DNA of 64,000 nucleotides from Frankia sp. AgB1.9 (GCF_016786355.1 NZ_JADWYX010000002.1:1-64000), one strand, 5' to 3'. Shown: positions 27,238-36,320, counted from the first letter of the stretch. Notes: generated by a model not told the origin, from the letters alone. Made by a program: numbers and translations.

Positions 27238-28061
27238 CTGATCGCTTCCTCTCCCGCGAGGGTCGTGCGGTGCATGCGACGGGGCTGTGTCCGGTCGAAG
27301 GGACAGGCCCGGTGGACGAGGCCCAGGTTGTCCCAGACCACCAGGTCACCGACCGACCAGGAATGCCGCAGCACCCGTTCCGGCGCCGTGCTGCGCCGTT
27401 CGAGGTCGGCCAGCAGCGCCCGGCTCTCCCCGACGTCCATCCCGATGACACGCGCCGCGCTCGCGCCGAACACCAGCGAGCGCCGTCCCGACTCGTGCTC
27501 CCAGACCAGCGGGTGCTCGCGGTCCTCCCACGAGGCCCAGTCCTCCAGCTGTTCGGGCGTCGGATCCTGGTAGGTCCGCCGCTGGATCGACTCGAAGGTG
27601 TGCAGAATCCGCAACCCGGCGAACCGGTCCTTCTCCGCCTCGGAAAGGGCGTCGTAGGCCACGTACGTGCTGGCGAACTCGGTCTCGCCACCCTCGTCCG
27701 TGATCACCCGGGCGCTCATCAGCGCGGCCTTCGCCGGGATGTCGTCCATCGAGCCGTCGAAGTGCCAGTGGTCGTTGCTGGGGAAGTACTGCGCGTTCGG
27801 GTTGGCCGGGTCAAAGCTGATCTCCATGACCTCCGGGCTCCGATAGCCGGGAATCTGGGCAAGCCTGCCCAGCTTCCGGCCGAAGGCGATCTGCACCTCG
27901 TCGTCGATGTTCAGCTCGCGGAACAGCAGCACGCCGTTCTCCTCGAGCGCCTGCAGACACGCGGCCGGCAGGTCGTCGTCGTGCAGCAGCCGGTCGACGT
28001 CGACGCCCACCACCTCCGCCCCGACGAACTCGCTCAGCTTCCTGGTCGCGATCACGGCCAT
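27234..28061 (-). CDS. TauD/TfdA-family Fe(II)/2-oxoglutarate dioxygenase
   Basis: 275 residues. The iron site HxD is in NDHWHFDGSMDD, the distal His in LVHRACPFD, and a 2-oxoglutarate-binding Arg in RTQPRRMHRTTL. Members hydroxylate or cleave sulfonates, phenoxyacids, ethers and other small acids. It lies 2 nt after the ThDP enzyme gene and overlaps the SDR gene, so hydroxylation followed by dehydrogenation is a reasonable order. Not specifically TauD; no sulfonate transport genes are nearby. Confidence 0.92.
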   Translation of the reverse strand: MAVIATRKLSEFVGAEVVGVDVDRLLHDDDLPAACLQALEENGVLLFRELNIDDEVQIAFGRKLGRLAQIPGYRSPEVMEISFDPANPNAQYFPSNDHWHFDGSMDDIPAKAALMSARVITDEGGETEFASTYVAYDALSEAEKDRFAGLRILHTFESIQRRTYQDPTPEQLEDWASWEDREHPLVWEHESGRRSLVFGASAARVIGMDVGESRALLADLERRSTAPERVLRHSWSVGDLVVWDNLGLVHRACPFDRTQPRRMHRTTLAGEEAIR

Positions 28062-28063
28062 GG

Positions 28064-29770
28064 TCAGTGCATTCCCTCCGCGTACCAGGTCCGGAACTCG
28101 CTGTAGTTCGGCATCTCCTCGGAGTTCGCCTTCGGATCGACCACCACGTGAATCACGCCAGGCCGGCCGCTGCTGAAGGCGCGCTTGATGGCGGGCGCGA
28201 TGTCCTCTTCCCGATCGACGTACTCGCCGTAGCAGCCGAAGCCCTCGGCGACCTTGTCGAGGCGGACGTCCTTGCTCCAGTGGGTGCCCGTCTCCAGCGA
28301 GCCCTGGCCGAAGGTGCGCTTGTAGACACCGACTTCCAGGCCCCAGGCGTAGTCGACGCTCACCACGCAGACGAGTGGCAGGTTCAGCCGGGCGGCGGTC
28401 TCCAGCTCGGCGATGTGGAACTGGAACGACGAGTCCCCGGTGATCAGCATCGTGGGGCGTTTCCCACCGTCCGCCACGGAGGCTCCGACGGCATAGGGAA
28501 GGCCGGTGCCCAGGTGGCCGAAGTTCTGGTTCCAGATCACGTCGTGCGGCTTCGCCTGTGAATAGGTCCAGCCGAAGATGGTGATGGCGCCGCCGTCGCG
28601 GACCATGATGCCGTCGGCCGGGAACGCCTTGGTCGCCTCGACCACCAGACGGGCCGGATGCACCGGGGACAGGCCGGCGGGAGCGGTCTCGGCCAGCTCC
28701 GCGAGCCGGGCCGCGTCCTGCCGGATCCAGCCGTCGAGCTCCGGCGACGCGATCCGCGGCGAGTCCTTGAGCGCCTCGACCAGCTGCGGGACGACCGCGC
28801 GCAGGTCACCGACCAGCGGCACGTCGATCGGACGATTCACGCCGATCGCGGCTGGGTCCTGCTCGATGAGAATCCACGGGCGTTCCGCGTTCTTCGCGGC
28901 CCAGTGCTGGCCTCGCCCGTAGTGGACCGGCTCCCCGATCTCGGTGCCGATCGCCAGGCACAGGTCGGAGCTCACCACCGCCTCGACGGCCGCCGGCGAG
29001 AAGCCGTACGGGAATGTACGGTCCTCCAGTCCCCTGATGTACGAGGTGCCGCCCGAGGTCTGGATGACGGGGCAGGCCATCAGGTCGGCGAGCGCCTTCA
29101 CCGATTCCGCGGCCCGAGCGGTGTGGACGCCGTGCCCGACGAGGAGAATCGGCTGCGTGGCCGCGCCGATGAGCCGCACGGCCTCGGCTATCCGGTCCGC
29201 GCCGGCCGTCTGGCCGACCAGGCGATAGGCCGACGGCGGCAGGGCCCGCGGTACGTCGAGGTCCTCCAGGATCACGTTGGACGGGTACTCGATGTAGACC
29301 GGGCCGGGTGTTCCGGTCAGTGCCTTGCGCAGGCCCTCACGGATGACCTCGTCGGTCTGGTCCGCGTACTCGATGCTCGCGCAGTACTTCACCGAGGGCT
29401 CGAACAGCTCGGACTGCTTGACGAACTGGATCCGGCCCCGGCGGACCCGCTGCTCGGTGATACGCGCACGCTGGCCGCCGAGGAAGATGACCGGCGAATG
29501 CTCGACCTGGGCGCACATCATGGCACCGGCCAGGTTGGCGACACCCGGGCCCAACGTGCCGATGCAGACCGCGGCCTTCCCGGTCATCCGCGAGACGGCC
29601 TCCGCCATGAAGCCGGCGGCCTCCTCGTGATGCGGTGCCACGACGTTCCAGCCGCGTTGCTCGGCGCACTGGAACATGTGCACGAAGTTCGGATCCGGGA
29701 TGCCGAAGATCGTGTTGATGCCCTCTGCCTCGAAAAGCTGCAGGATGCGCTCGAAGACTTTTACCGACAT
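28064..29770 (-). CDS. Thiamine-diphosphate enzyme, acetolactate-synthase/decarboxylase-like
   Basis: 568 residues with the three-domain layout of the acetolactate synthase/benzoylformate decarboxylase superfamily: PYR domain with catalytic Glu in PHHEEAAGFMAEA, central domain, and PP domain. The diphosphate/Mg motif is changed: GDS (ITGDSSFQFH) instead of GDG, and the later NN position reads VVSVDYAWG, with Asp possibly replacing the Mg-binding Asn. Activity is still plausible. It could decarboxylate a 2-oxo acid or condense two units. It is the second gene of the minus arm, between the monooxygenase and the dioxygenase. Confidence 0.87.
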   Translation of the reverse strand: MSVKVFERILQLFEAEGINTIFGIPDPNFVHMFQCAEQRGWNVVAPHHEEAAGFMAEAVSRMTGKAAVCIGTLGPGVANLAGAMMCAQVEHSPVIFLGGQRARITEQRVRRGRIQFVKQSELFEPSVKYCASIEYADQTDEVIREGLRKALTGTPGPVYIEYPSNVILEDLDVPRALPPSAYRLVGQTAGADRIAEAVRLIGAATQPILLVGHGVHTARAAESVKALADLMACPVIQTSGGTSYIRGLEDRTFPYGFSPAAVEAVVSSDLCLAIGTEIGEPVHYGRGQHWAAKNAERPWILIEQDPAAIGVNRPIDVPLVGDLRAVVPQLVEALKDSPRIASPELDGWIRQDAARLAELAETAPAGLSPVHPARLVVEATKAFPADGIMVRDGGAITIFGWTYSQAKPHDVIWNQNFGHLGTGLPYAVGASVADGGKRPTMLITGDSSFQFHIAELETAARLNLPLVCVVSVDYAWGLEVGVYKRTFGQGSLETGTHWSKDVRLDKVAEGFGCYGEYVDREEDIAPAIKRAFSSGRPGVIHVVVDPKANSEEMPNYSEFRTWYAEGMH

Positions 29771-29803
29771 GCTCGCCCTCTCGTCCGAGTTCCGGCGGTC
29801 ATC

Positions 29804-29854
29804 GCAGTTCCCGTGTCACCGCAGTTCCCGTGTCACTGCAGTTCCCGCGTCACC
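29804..29854. repeat. Three 17-bp tandem repeats after the monooxygenase gene
   Basis: Units 29804-29820, 29821-29837 and 29838-29854 of GCAGTTCCCGTGTCACC, with one or two differences each. The last unit supplies the TGA stop of the monooxygenase gene (29850-29852); the others fill most of the gap before the ThDP gene. Confidence 0.85.
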
Positions 29855-31700
29855 GCGACGGGCGCGGGGCGCGACGCGGGTCCAGGACGAGGCCCTCCAG
29901 CTCGCCGTCGGCGCGCCAGGTCCGCAGCACGTCCTCCATGGCGTAGAAACCCGGCCAGTAGGGGTCGCCGAGAACCGACCGGATCTGCTGCTCGCCCTCG
30001 TTGTTGTAGTAACCGGGCGTGCATTCTCTGGCGAAGTTGGTGTTGTCGATCTCGGTAGCCCGGATCGTCGCGACCCACTGGTCCTGGGCCTCTTCGGTGG
30101 GCTCCACGGTCGAGGCGCCACGCGCCAGGGTCTCGGCGATGATGTAGGCGATGTGCGTCGCCTGCTGCTCGAACATCGCCGGCACGGCCGCGGTGATACC
30201 GCCCTGGATGTAGCCGGTGAAGAACTGGTTCGGGAAGCCGTGGCTCATGGTTCCGTGCAGGGTGCGGTAGCCCTTGGCCCAGTGGTCGTAGAGCGACAGG
30301 CCGTCGCGGCCGACGAACGGCTGGATACCGAGGCGGCGGTCGAGGTCAGTCGTGATCTCGAAGCCGCTGGCGAACACGATGCAGTCGACCTCGTGCTCGA
30401 CACCCTGGGCGATGATGCCCTTCGCCGTGATGCGCTCGACGCCCCTGGTGTCCGCGACGTCGATGAGGGTGACGTTCGGCCGGTTGAAGGTCGGCAGGTA
30501 CTCGTCGTTGAAGCACGGCCGCTTGCACAGGAAGCGGTAGTTCGGCTTCAGCACCTCGGCGGTCTTCTCGTCCTCGACCACGGAGGAGATGCGCTGGCGC
30601 AGCCGTTCCATCACCTGGTAGTCGACGAGCTCGCGCAGCTCCATGAACTTCGCCAGATCGGCCATCGCGGCCCAGCCGCCGGTGGCGTCCAGCTGGGCCT
30701 GCAGGTTTCGGCTGATCTCGGTCCAGCCGTCGCAGATCAGGTCCGGCTGGCCGGGAGCGAAGGCCTCGTAGGCCGCGGTGTGGAAGTTGTGCCGCCGCTC
30801 CTCCTGCCAGCCCGGCTGAAGAGTCTTCGCCCATTCCGGGTCGGTCGGGATGTCGCCCCGCTCGTCGATGGACGAGGCCGTGCGCTGGAAGACGTAGAGG
30901 TGCTCGGCGGAACGGGCGAGGTGTGGGATCACCTGGACGCCGCTCGCGCCGGTGCCGATCACGGCGACCCGCTTTCCGGCGAGCTTGTCCAGACCGCCAT
31001 GCAGGTCGCCGCCGGTGTACTCGTAGTCCCAGCGGGCCGTGTGGATCGTGTGGCCCTGGAAATCCGTGATGCCGGGGATGCCGGGGAGCTTCGGGCGGTT
31101 GAACGGCCCCTGGCACATGACGACGAACCGGGCCCGGAGGTTGTCGCCCCGGTTGGTGCCGATCCGCCAGCGCCTGATCGAGTTGTCCCACTCCAGCGAA
31201 CGGACCAGCGTGCTGAAGATCGCGTTGTCGTACAGGCCGTAGTGCTTGCCGATGCGCTGGGCGTGCTCGAAGCACTCGTCGCCGCGGGCGTACTTCTCCT
31301 TCGGCAGGTAGCCGGTCTCCTCCAGCAACGGCAGGTAGCAGTAGCTGTCCGTGTCGCACTGGATGCCGGGGTAGCGGTTCCAGTACCAGGCACCGCCGAA
31401 GTCACCGGCCAGCTCGATGACGCGGAAGTTCTCGACGCCCGCTTCCTTGACCCGGGCCGCGGCGACGAGCCCCGCCCACCCGCCGCCGAGGATCGCCACG
31501 TCGATCTCCTCGGAGATCGGGTCCCGCGGCACGAACGGGGTGTACGGATCGGCCTCGTAGAAATCCTCGAACTCGCCCTCGGCGACGAGGTACTGCTTCT
31601 GCCCCTCGGGGCGTAACCGCTTGTCCCGCTCCAACAGGTACTTCGCTCTGAGAGCCTGGTGGTCGACCTCGGGAGTATCCGTCGGTCCGCACTCCTGCAT
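29850..31700 (-). CDS. Flavin monooxygenase, type I Baeyer-Villiger family
   Basis: 616 residues. FAD Rossmann loop ILGGGWAGLVAAAR, NADPH loop VIGTGASGVQ, and between them the Baeyer-Villiger fingerprint FxGxxxHxxxWD seen as FQGHTIHTARWD. Length and the long N-terminal helix fit phenylacetone/steroid/cyclohexanone monooxygenases, which insert oxygen next to a ketone to make an ester or lactone. First gene of the minus arm, opposite the regulatory region 31701-32213. The lactonase-like propeller gene in the plus arm could open such a lactone. Confidence 0.93.
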   Translation of the reverse strand: MQECGPTDTPEVDHQALRAKYLLERDKRLRPEGQKQYLVAEGEFEDFYEADPYTPFVPRDPISEEIDVAILGGGWAGLVAAARVKEAGVENFRVIELAGDFGGAWYWNRYPGIQCDTDSYCYLPLLEETGYLPKEKYARGDECFEHAQRIGKHYGLYDNAIFSTLVRSLEWDNSIRRWRIGTNRGDNLRARFVVMCQGPFNRPKLPGIPGITDFQGHTIHTARWDYEYTGGDLHGGLDKLAGKRVAVIGTGASGVQVIPHLARSAEHLYVFQRTASSIDERGDIPTDPEWAKTLQPGWQEERRHNFHTAAYEAFAPGQPDLICDGWTEISRNLQAQLDATGGWAAMADLAKFMELRELVDYQVMERLRQRISSVVEDEKTAEVLKPNYRFLCKRPCFNDEYLPTFNRPNVTLIDVADTRGVERITAKGIIAQGVEHEVDCIVFASGFEITTDLDRRLGIQPFVGRDGLSLYDHWAKGYRTLHGTMSHGFPNQFFTGYIQGGITAAVPAMFEQQATHIAYIIAETLARGASTVEPTEEAQDQWVATIRATEIDNTNFARECTPGYYNNEGEQQIRSVLGDPYWPGFYAMEDVLRTWRADGELEGLVLDPRRAPRPSR

Positions 31701-32213
31701 GGGGCATCCTCGATTCGGGATTGTCGCCGAGGTCGTCGGTCGTCAGCACGCTGTCCATCCCCCGGGGCGGTTACGCGGCGCCTTCGCGGTTATCACTGAA
31801 GCGTGCCCACGGGGAGTTCACGCGTGCGGCAGGTCGCGCTGCTTTCGGGAGCGGCGCCGCCGCGGGCGTTGGCCGGCATCAACGATGGAAAGCGTCCATC
31901 GCGTACGACGATCCCCGGGACCTCGTCCTGGGTGGCGGGTCGGTGTCGCCGTGGCGGTCGGCCGCCAGCCGGCCAGGCCTCGCCGCACCAGGCCCGGCCA
32001 TGTGTATGCAATCTAGGCCATCCGCACGGCACTCGCAAGGCCCTTGCGGGGCGTCGGGCCGATGTTGTATGCAATAACGGTCCAGTCGACAGCCGCCGCG
32101 ACCCGACCAGCCACCGCGCGAGAGTCCTCGGCCGCCGTGGCCGCCGTCGGGCTCACCGGCGGTCCAGCGTGCCCGAGAAGACGGCCCTGACGTGCGCCCG
32201 AACGGAGCTAGTG
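31701..32213. promoter_or_regulatory. Divergent control region with two TGTATGCAAT motifs and a palindrome
   Basis: 513 bp between the two arms of the catabolic island, with no convincing gene. TGTATGCAAT occurs twice in the same orientation, at 32003-32012 and 32066-32075, 63 bp apart (about six helical turns). Between them is CGCAAGG-C-CCTTGCG (32034-32048), a perfect 7-bp inverted repeat. These are the best operator candidates for both arms; the protein that binds them is unknown, with the island's GntR the nearest candidate. Confidence 0.6.
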
Positions 32214-32969
32214 ATGACAGATGCCCTGGGCTGGCGGCTGAAACTGGGGGTGGTCACCCCTTCGGTGAACACCGTCGTACAGCCCGAGTACGACGACATG
32301 CGCCCGCGCGGGGTGACCAATCACGTCGCACGCATTCATATCCGCGACTGGGTCGTCAACAACGCCGACGACTTCGACGGCCTGGTGCGGGACATTGACA
32401 ACGGTGTCGATGATGCCGTCGAACGTGTGCTGACCTGCGAGCCCGCGTGCGTGGTGCTCGGGGTTTCCATTGAGGCGGTCTTCGACGACCCGAAGGCCGG
32501 TGAGGCGATCCGGGAGCGGCTGCGGGTGAAGTTCGGCGACGAGCTGCGGCTCATTCACGCCGGAGACGCGATCCCGGCGGCGCTACGGGCCGTCGGCGTG
32601 GACGAGGGACCGATCGGGCTGCTGACTCCCTACCAGCCGTCGTCCGAGCCCCATCTGCGTTCCTTCGTGGAGCACTGCGGCTACGAGCTGCAGACCGCGG
32701 TCCATTTACGCTGCCCGACCGCCGTCCAGATCGCGCACACCCCTCGGGAGACCCTGCAGCGCGAGCTGAAGGCGATCGCGGCGCAGCGGCCGCGGGCCAT
32801 CGTCCAGTTCGGCGCGAACCTGGCCATGGGCCGGATCGCCGCCGAGGCCGAGCAGTGGCTGGGCCTGCCGGTGATCGCGGTCAACACGGCCACCTACTGG
32901 CACGCCCTGCGCAGCAACGGGATAGCTGACCAGGCAGAGGGCTTCGGCCAGCTGCTGGCCCGGTGCTGA
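32214..32969 (+). CDS. Asp/Glu racemase superfamily protein, maleate isomerase/arylmalonate decarboxylase-like, catalytic cysteines absent
   Basis: 251 residues with the two-lobed fold of maleate cis-trans isomerase and arylmalonate decarboxylase. The first catalytic Cys position aligns with Ser in VVLGVSIEAVF, and the second, normally in a CTNL-type motif, reads FGANLAMGRI. The following VIAVNTATYWHALRSNGI matches the family's end motif well. The fold is clear but cysteine chemistry is not expected. The ATG at 32214 follows GGAG by 6 nt (a GTG one codon earlier is possible). First gene of the plus arm. Confidence 0.83.
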   Translation: MTDALGWRLKLGVVTPSVNTVVQPEYDDMRPRGVTNHVARIHIRDWVVNNADDFDGLVRDIDNGVDDAVERVLTCEPACVVLGVSIEAVFDDPKAGEAIRERLRVKFGDELRLIHAGDAIPAALRAVGVDEGPIGLLTPYQPSSEPHLRSFVEHCGYELQTAVHLRCPTAVQIAHTPRETLQRELKAIAAQRPRAIVQFGANLAMGRIAAEAEQWLGLPVIAVNTATYWHALRSNGIADQAEGFGQLLARC

Positions 32970-32972
32970 CTC

Positions 32973-34970
32973 ATGCCCCACGACTACCCCACACTCTTCT
33001 CCCCGTTGGCTCTGGGACCGCGCACCGCGCGCAATCGCGTCTGGCTCGTCGCGCACGCCACGGAGTTCTCCACCGACGGCACCTTCGCCGACGCGAGCGC
33101 GGACTACTACGCCGAGCGGGCCCGCGGCGGCGCTGCCGTGATCACGATGGAAGCCATGGCGGTGCACCCGTCCACCCAGCCGCGCCGCGGCGTGATCCTG
33201 GCCTACGACCCGGCCGTGGTGGACAGCTACCGCAAGGTCGCCGCCGCTGTCCACCCCCACGGCACGCTGCTGCTGGCGCAGCTGTGGCACCGCGGCCGGC
33301 AGACCGACGGCATCATCAGCCGCCGTCCCACCTGGGCGCCGAGCCCGGTGCCCGACACGGTGTACCGCGAGATACCCCATGAGATGACCGGCCCGGAGAT
33401 CGACGAGCTGGTCGAGCACTATGTGCTGGCCGCCCGCCACGCGATGGACGGCGGTGTCGACGGCATCGAGATCCACGGCCTGGCGCACGGCTACCTGCTC
33501 GGCCAGTTCCTCTCGCCGGCCACCAACCACCGCACCGACGCGTACGGCGGTTCGTTCGAGAACCGATTACGCATCGTCCGCCGCATCGTCGAGGACGTCC
33601 GCCAGGCCGTGCCGGCCGACCGGGTGCTGGGCATCAGGCTCAACAGCAACGACGGGGACGGGCCTCACGGTCTCGGCAACGCCGACTGGGTGCGGATAGC
33701 GCGGGAGGTCGACGGCTGGGGCGTCCTGGACTACATCTCCACCACCCAGGGCACCTACCTCGACCGGATGCAGATCTACGCGACCTCCGCGGCCCGGCCG
33801 GCCGGCTACGAGGTCGCCGACACGGCGAACCTCACCCGCGCGGTCTCGATACCGGTCGTGGCGGTCGGCCGGATCACCACCCCGGAGATGGCCGAGGACA
33901 TTCTCACCGCTGGCAAGGCGCAGTTCGTCGGCATGGCCCGCCAGCTGATGGCCGACCCGCTGTGGCCGAGCAAGGCCGAGCAGGGCCGCCCTGACGACAT
34001 TCGGCCTTGTATTGGGGCGAACTGGTGTGTCGCCTCCTTCGCCCGGGGCCCGCTGTCCTGCCTGCACAACCCGCGGGTCGGCCGGGAGCGGCAGTTCCAC
34101 GAGGACGACGCGCGGCCGCGCCGCCGGCGCCGGGTCGCCGTCGTCGGCGGCGGGCCGGCCGGCCTGCGCGCGGCGCTGACCGCCGCCGAGCTCGGCCACC
34201 AGGTCACCCTCTTCGAGCAGGACGAGGCGCTCGGCGGCCAGGTCAACCTCATCGCCCGAGCGGCGTCCTACCGCGAGTGGTCCGGCGTCACCGACTGGCT
34301 GGCCGGCCAGCTGGCCCAGGCCGACGTCAAGATCCAGCTCGGCCACCGGGCCACGGCGGACGACCTGGTCGGCCAGTACGAGGCCGTCGTGGTCGCCACC
34401 GGGTCCACGCCGCTACGCCACGGCTGGACCGCCCGACATCCCGAACGATGGGGCCCCAAGGCCGCGCGGTTGGCGGGTTCGGACCAGTGGAACGTCTACA
34501 CCCCGGTAAAGATACTCACCGAGCGCGCGAACCCGCCCCATCGCATTCTGGTCGTCGACGACACCGGGGACCGGCAGGCGTTCGTCGTCGCCGAGCATCT
34601 CGTCACGAACCGCCACCCGGTCCACGTCGTCTCGCAGTATCCGCAGCTCGGGCACGCCTTCGCGGACGGCCACGATCTTCCGTTCGCGTTCGGCCAGCTT
34701 CGCCGCTCTGGCGTCACCTTCACGCCCAACGTCGAGGTCAGCGGGATCGACGCGGACACCGTCACGCTCACCGACGTGTTCACCGGTGAGGCGTCCGAAC
34801 TCACCGATATCGACGGCGTCGTGCTGATTCTCGGTAACGCCGCCGACGACGGCCTCGCCCGGCAGCTGGACGGTTCCGGCCTGGACGTCCACCTGATTGG
34901 CGACGCGCAGGCGCCACGCCGTGTTTTCAACGCGATCTGGGAGGCCGAGGCCGCGGCCCGCAGGCTCTGA
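32973..34970 (+). CDS. Old-yellow-enzyme/2,4-dienoyl-CoA reductase-type iron-sulfur flavoprotein
   Basis: 665 residues. An N-terminal FMN TIM barrel (about 1-370) with IEIHGLAHGYLLGQFLSPATN is followed by a cluster-binding loop and a C-terminal NAD/FAD two-Rossmann part ([20 protein letters not shown]). The 4Fe-4S loop, CxxCxxC...C in trimethylamine dehydrogenase and relatives, reads CIGANWCVASFARGPLSC: the second Cys is Ala. It starts 3 nt after the previous stop and is probably coupled to it. Likely reduces a C=C bond or demethylates an intermediate. Confidence 0.88.
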   Translation: MPHDYPTLFSPLALGPRTARNRVWLVAHATEFSTDGTFADASADYYAERARGGAAVITMEAMAVHPSTQPRRGVILAYDPAVVDSYRKVAAAVHPHGTLLLAQLWHRGRQTDGIISRRPTWAPSPVPDTVYREIPHEMTGPEIDELVEHYVLAARHAMDGGVDGIEIHGLAHGYLLGQFLSPATNHRTDAYGGSFENRLRIVRRIVEDVRQAVPADRVLGIRLNSNDGDGPHGLGNADWVRIAREVDGWGVLDYISTTQGTYLDRMQIYATSAARPAGYEVADTANLTRAVSIPVVAVGRITTPEMAEDILTAGKAQFVGMARQLMADPLWPSKAEQGRPDDIRPCIGANWCVASFARGPLSCLHNPRVGRERQFHEDDARPRRRRRVAVVGGGPAGLRAALTAAELGHQVTLFEQDEALGGQVNLIARAASYREWSGVTDWLAGQLAQADVKIQLGHRATADDLVGQYEAVVVATGSTPLRHGWTARHPERWGPKAARLAGSDQWNVYTPVKILTERANPPHRILVVDDTGDRQAFVVAEHLVTNRHPVHVVSQYPQLGHAFADGHDLPFAFGQLRRSGVTFTPNVEVSGIDADTVTLTDVFTGEASELTDIDGVVLILGNAADDGLARQLDGSGLDVHLIGDAQAPRRVFNAIWEAEAAARRL

Positions 34971-35025
34971 GCGTGACCACGGACCGACCACCACTCATCG
35001 GCCACCCCGACGCACGAGGAGACGG

Positions 35026-36234
35026 ATGAACAACGGCGAGGCGAGCGGACCCTTGGCGGGCTGCCGCGTTCTCGAACTGGGTTCGCTGATCGCCGGGCCC
35101 TTCTGCGGTCAGCTGCTGGGCGACTTCGGCGCGGAGATCATCAAAATAGAGGATCCGACCCGCGGTGACCCGATGCGCCAGTGGGGCAGCCAGGTCCCGA
35201 GCGGGGTGTCACTCACCTGGCCGATCATCGCGCGCAACAAGAAGTCCATCACCTGCAACCTGCGGGATGCCCGGGGCCAGGAGCTGGTGCGGCATCTCGC
35301 GGCCCGCGCCGACGTGCTCGTCGAGAACTTCCGCCCCGGCACGCTGGAGAAGTGGGATCTCGGCTACGACGCCCTTTCGAGCCTGAATCCACGCCTCGTG
35401 ATGGTCCGGATCACCGGTTACGGGCAGGACGGACCGTACGCCCAGCGGGCCGGCTTCGGCTCCATCGGTGAGGCGATGGGCGGGATTCGGCATACGACCG
35501 GAAATCCGGACCGCCCGCCCAGCCGCACCGGCATCTCGCTCGGCGACTCGTTGGCCGGCACGTTCGCCGCGTTCGGCGCGGTCATGGCGTTGCTGAACCG
35601 CGAGCGCAGCGGCCGGGGCCAGGTCGTCGACTCGGCGATCTACGAGGCCGTCCTGGCCCTGATGGAGTCGCTGATCCCGGAATGGGAGCTGGCCGAGTTC
35701 CGGCGCGGGCGCACCGGGTCGATCCTGCCCGGCGTCGCGCCCAGCAACGTCTACGCCGCCGCGGACGGCTCGGAGATCCTGATCGCGGCGAACAGCGACG
35801 CCATCTTCACCCGGCTGTGCGACGTCATGGAACTGCCCGAGCTGGCGACAAACCCGCGCTACCAGACACACCAGGCCCGCGGTGAGCACCTCGAGGAGCT
35901 CGACAAGCTCATCGGGGAATGGACCGTCACCCGGCCCTCGGCCGAGCTCCTCGACCGCCTGCACGGGGCCGGTGTCCCGGCCGGCCGGATCTACACGGCG
36001 GCCGACATGGTCACCGACGCGCATTTCAAGGCCCGCAACTCGATCGTCCGGCTGCTTCATCGCAGCCTCGGCGAGTTCCCGATGCAGAACGTCGCGCCGC
36101 GGCTGTCCGCGACCCCGGGAGAGGTCCGTTCCCTGGGCCCGGACCTCGGCGAACACAACGAGGCGATCTACGGCCAGCTGCTCGGCCTCAGCCTCGAACA
36201 CCGCGCCCAGCTCGTCGCCGACGGAGTCATCTGA
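35026..36234 (+). CDS. Type III CoA-transferase (CaiB/BaiF family)
   Basis: 402 residues. N-terminal block LAGCRVLELGSLIAGPFCGQL; catalytic Asp in GISLGDSLAG, matching the aspartyl-CoA nucleophile of formyl-CoA transferase; C-terminal block GVPAGRIYTAADM. It moves CoA between carboxylic acids. The ATG at 35026 follows GAGGAG. Followed 91 nt later by an HMG-CoA-lyase-like gene: a CoA-transferase plus CoA-lyase pair is the usual way to activate and then cleave a hydroxy-acid such as citramalate or a related branched acid. Confidence 0.92.
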   Translation: MNNGEASGPLAGCRVLELGSLIAGPFCGQLLGDFGAEIIKIEDPTRGDPMRQWGSQVPSGVSLTWPIIARNKKSITCNLRDARGQELVRHLAARADVLVENFRPGTLEKWDLGYDALSSLNPRLVMVRITGYGQDGPYAQRAGFGSIGEAMGGIRHTTGNPDRPPSRTGISLGDSLAGTFAAFGAVMALLNRERSGRGQVVDSAIYEAVLALMESLIPEWELAEFRRGRTGSILPGVAPSNVYAAADGSEILIAANSDAIFTRLCDVMELPELATNPRYQTHQARGEHLEELDKLIGEWTVTRPSAELLDRLHGAGVPAGRIYTAADMVTDAHFKARNSIVRLLHRSLGEFPMQNVAPRLSATPGEVRSLGPDLGEHNEAIYGQLLGLSLEHRAQLVADGVI

Positions 36235-36270
36235 CCCGGCTGCCGCTGACCCGGCATCGCATTCCCGCCC

Positions 36271-36320
36271 GCGAACCTCGATCCATTCCCGCGAACCGCG
36301 ATCCTTCCCCGCGAACGGAG
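36271..36320 (+). repeat. 20-bp tandem repeat, two and a half copies
   Basis: Units 36271-36290 and 36291-36310 agree at 17 of 20 bases; a third half unit (36311-36320) begins with the same GCGAAC and runs into the ribosome-binding site of the lyase gene. It is the only content of the gap between CoA-transferase and lyase. Confidence 0.8.

Noticed and set aside
27234-28061. Specific call as taurine dioxygenase TauD
   Set aside because: Family residues fit, but there are no taurine transport genes and the neighbours are ketone, CoA and ThDP enzymes, so only the family name is supported.
29804-29854. CRISPR-like array
   Set aside because: The repeats are only 17 bp, directly abutting with no spacers, so this is a simple tandem repeat. 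No CRISPR array or cas gene was found in the window.
31803-32213. N-terminal extension of the racemase-fold protein across the control region
   Set aside because: It has no homology, low-complexity composition, and would cover the paired TGTATGCAAT motifs; a good ribosome-binding site precedes 32214.
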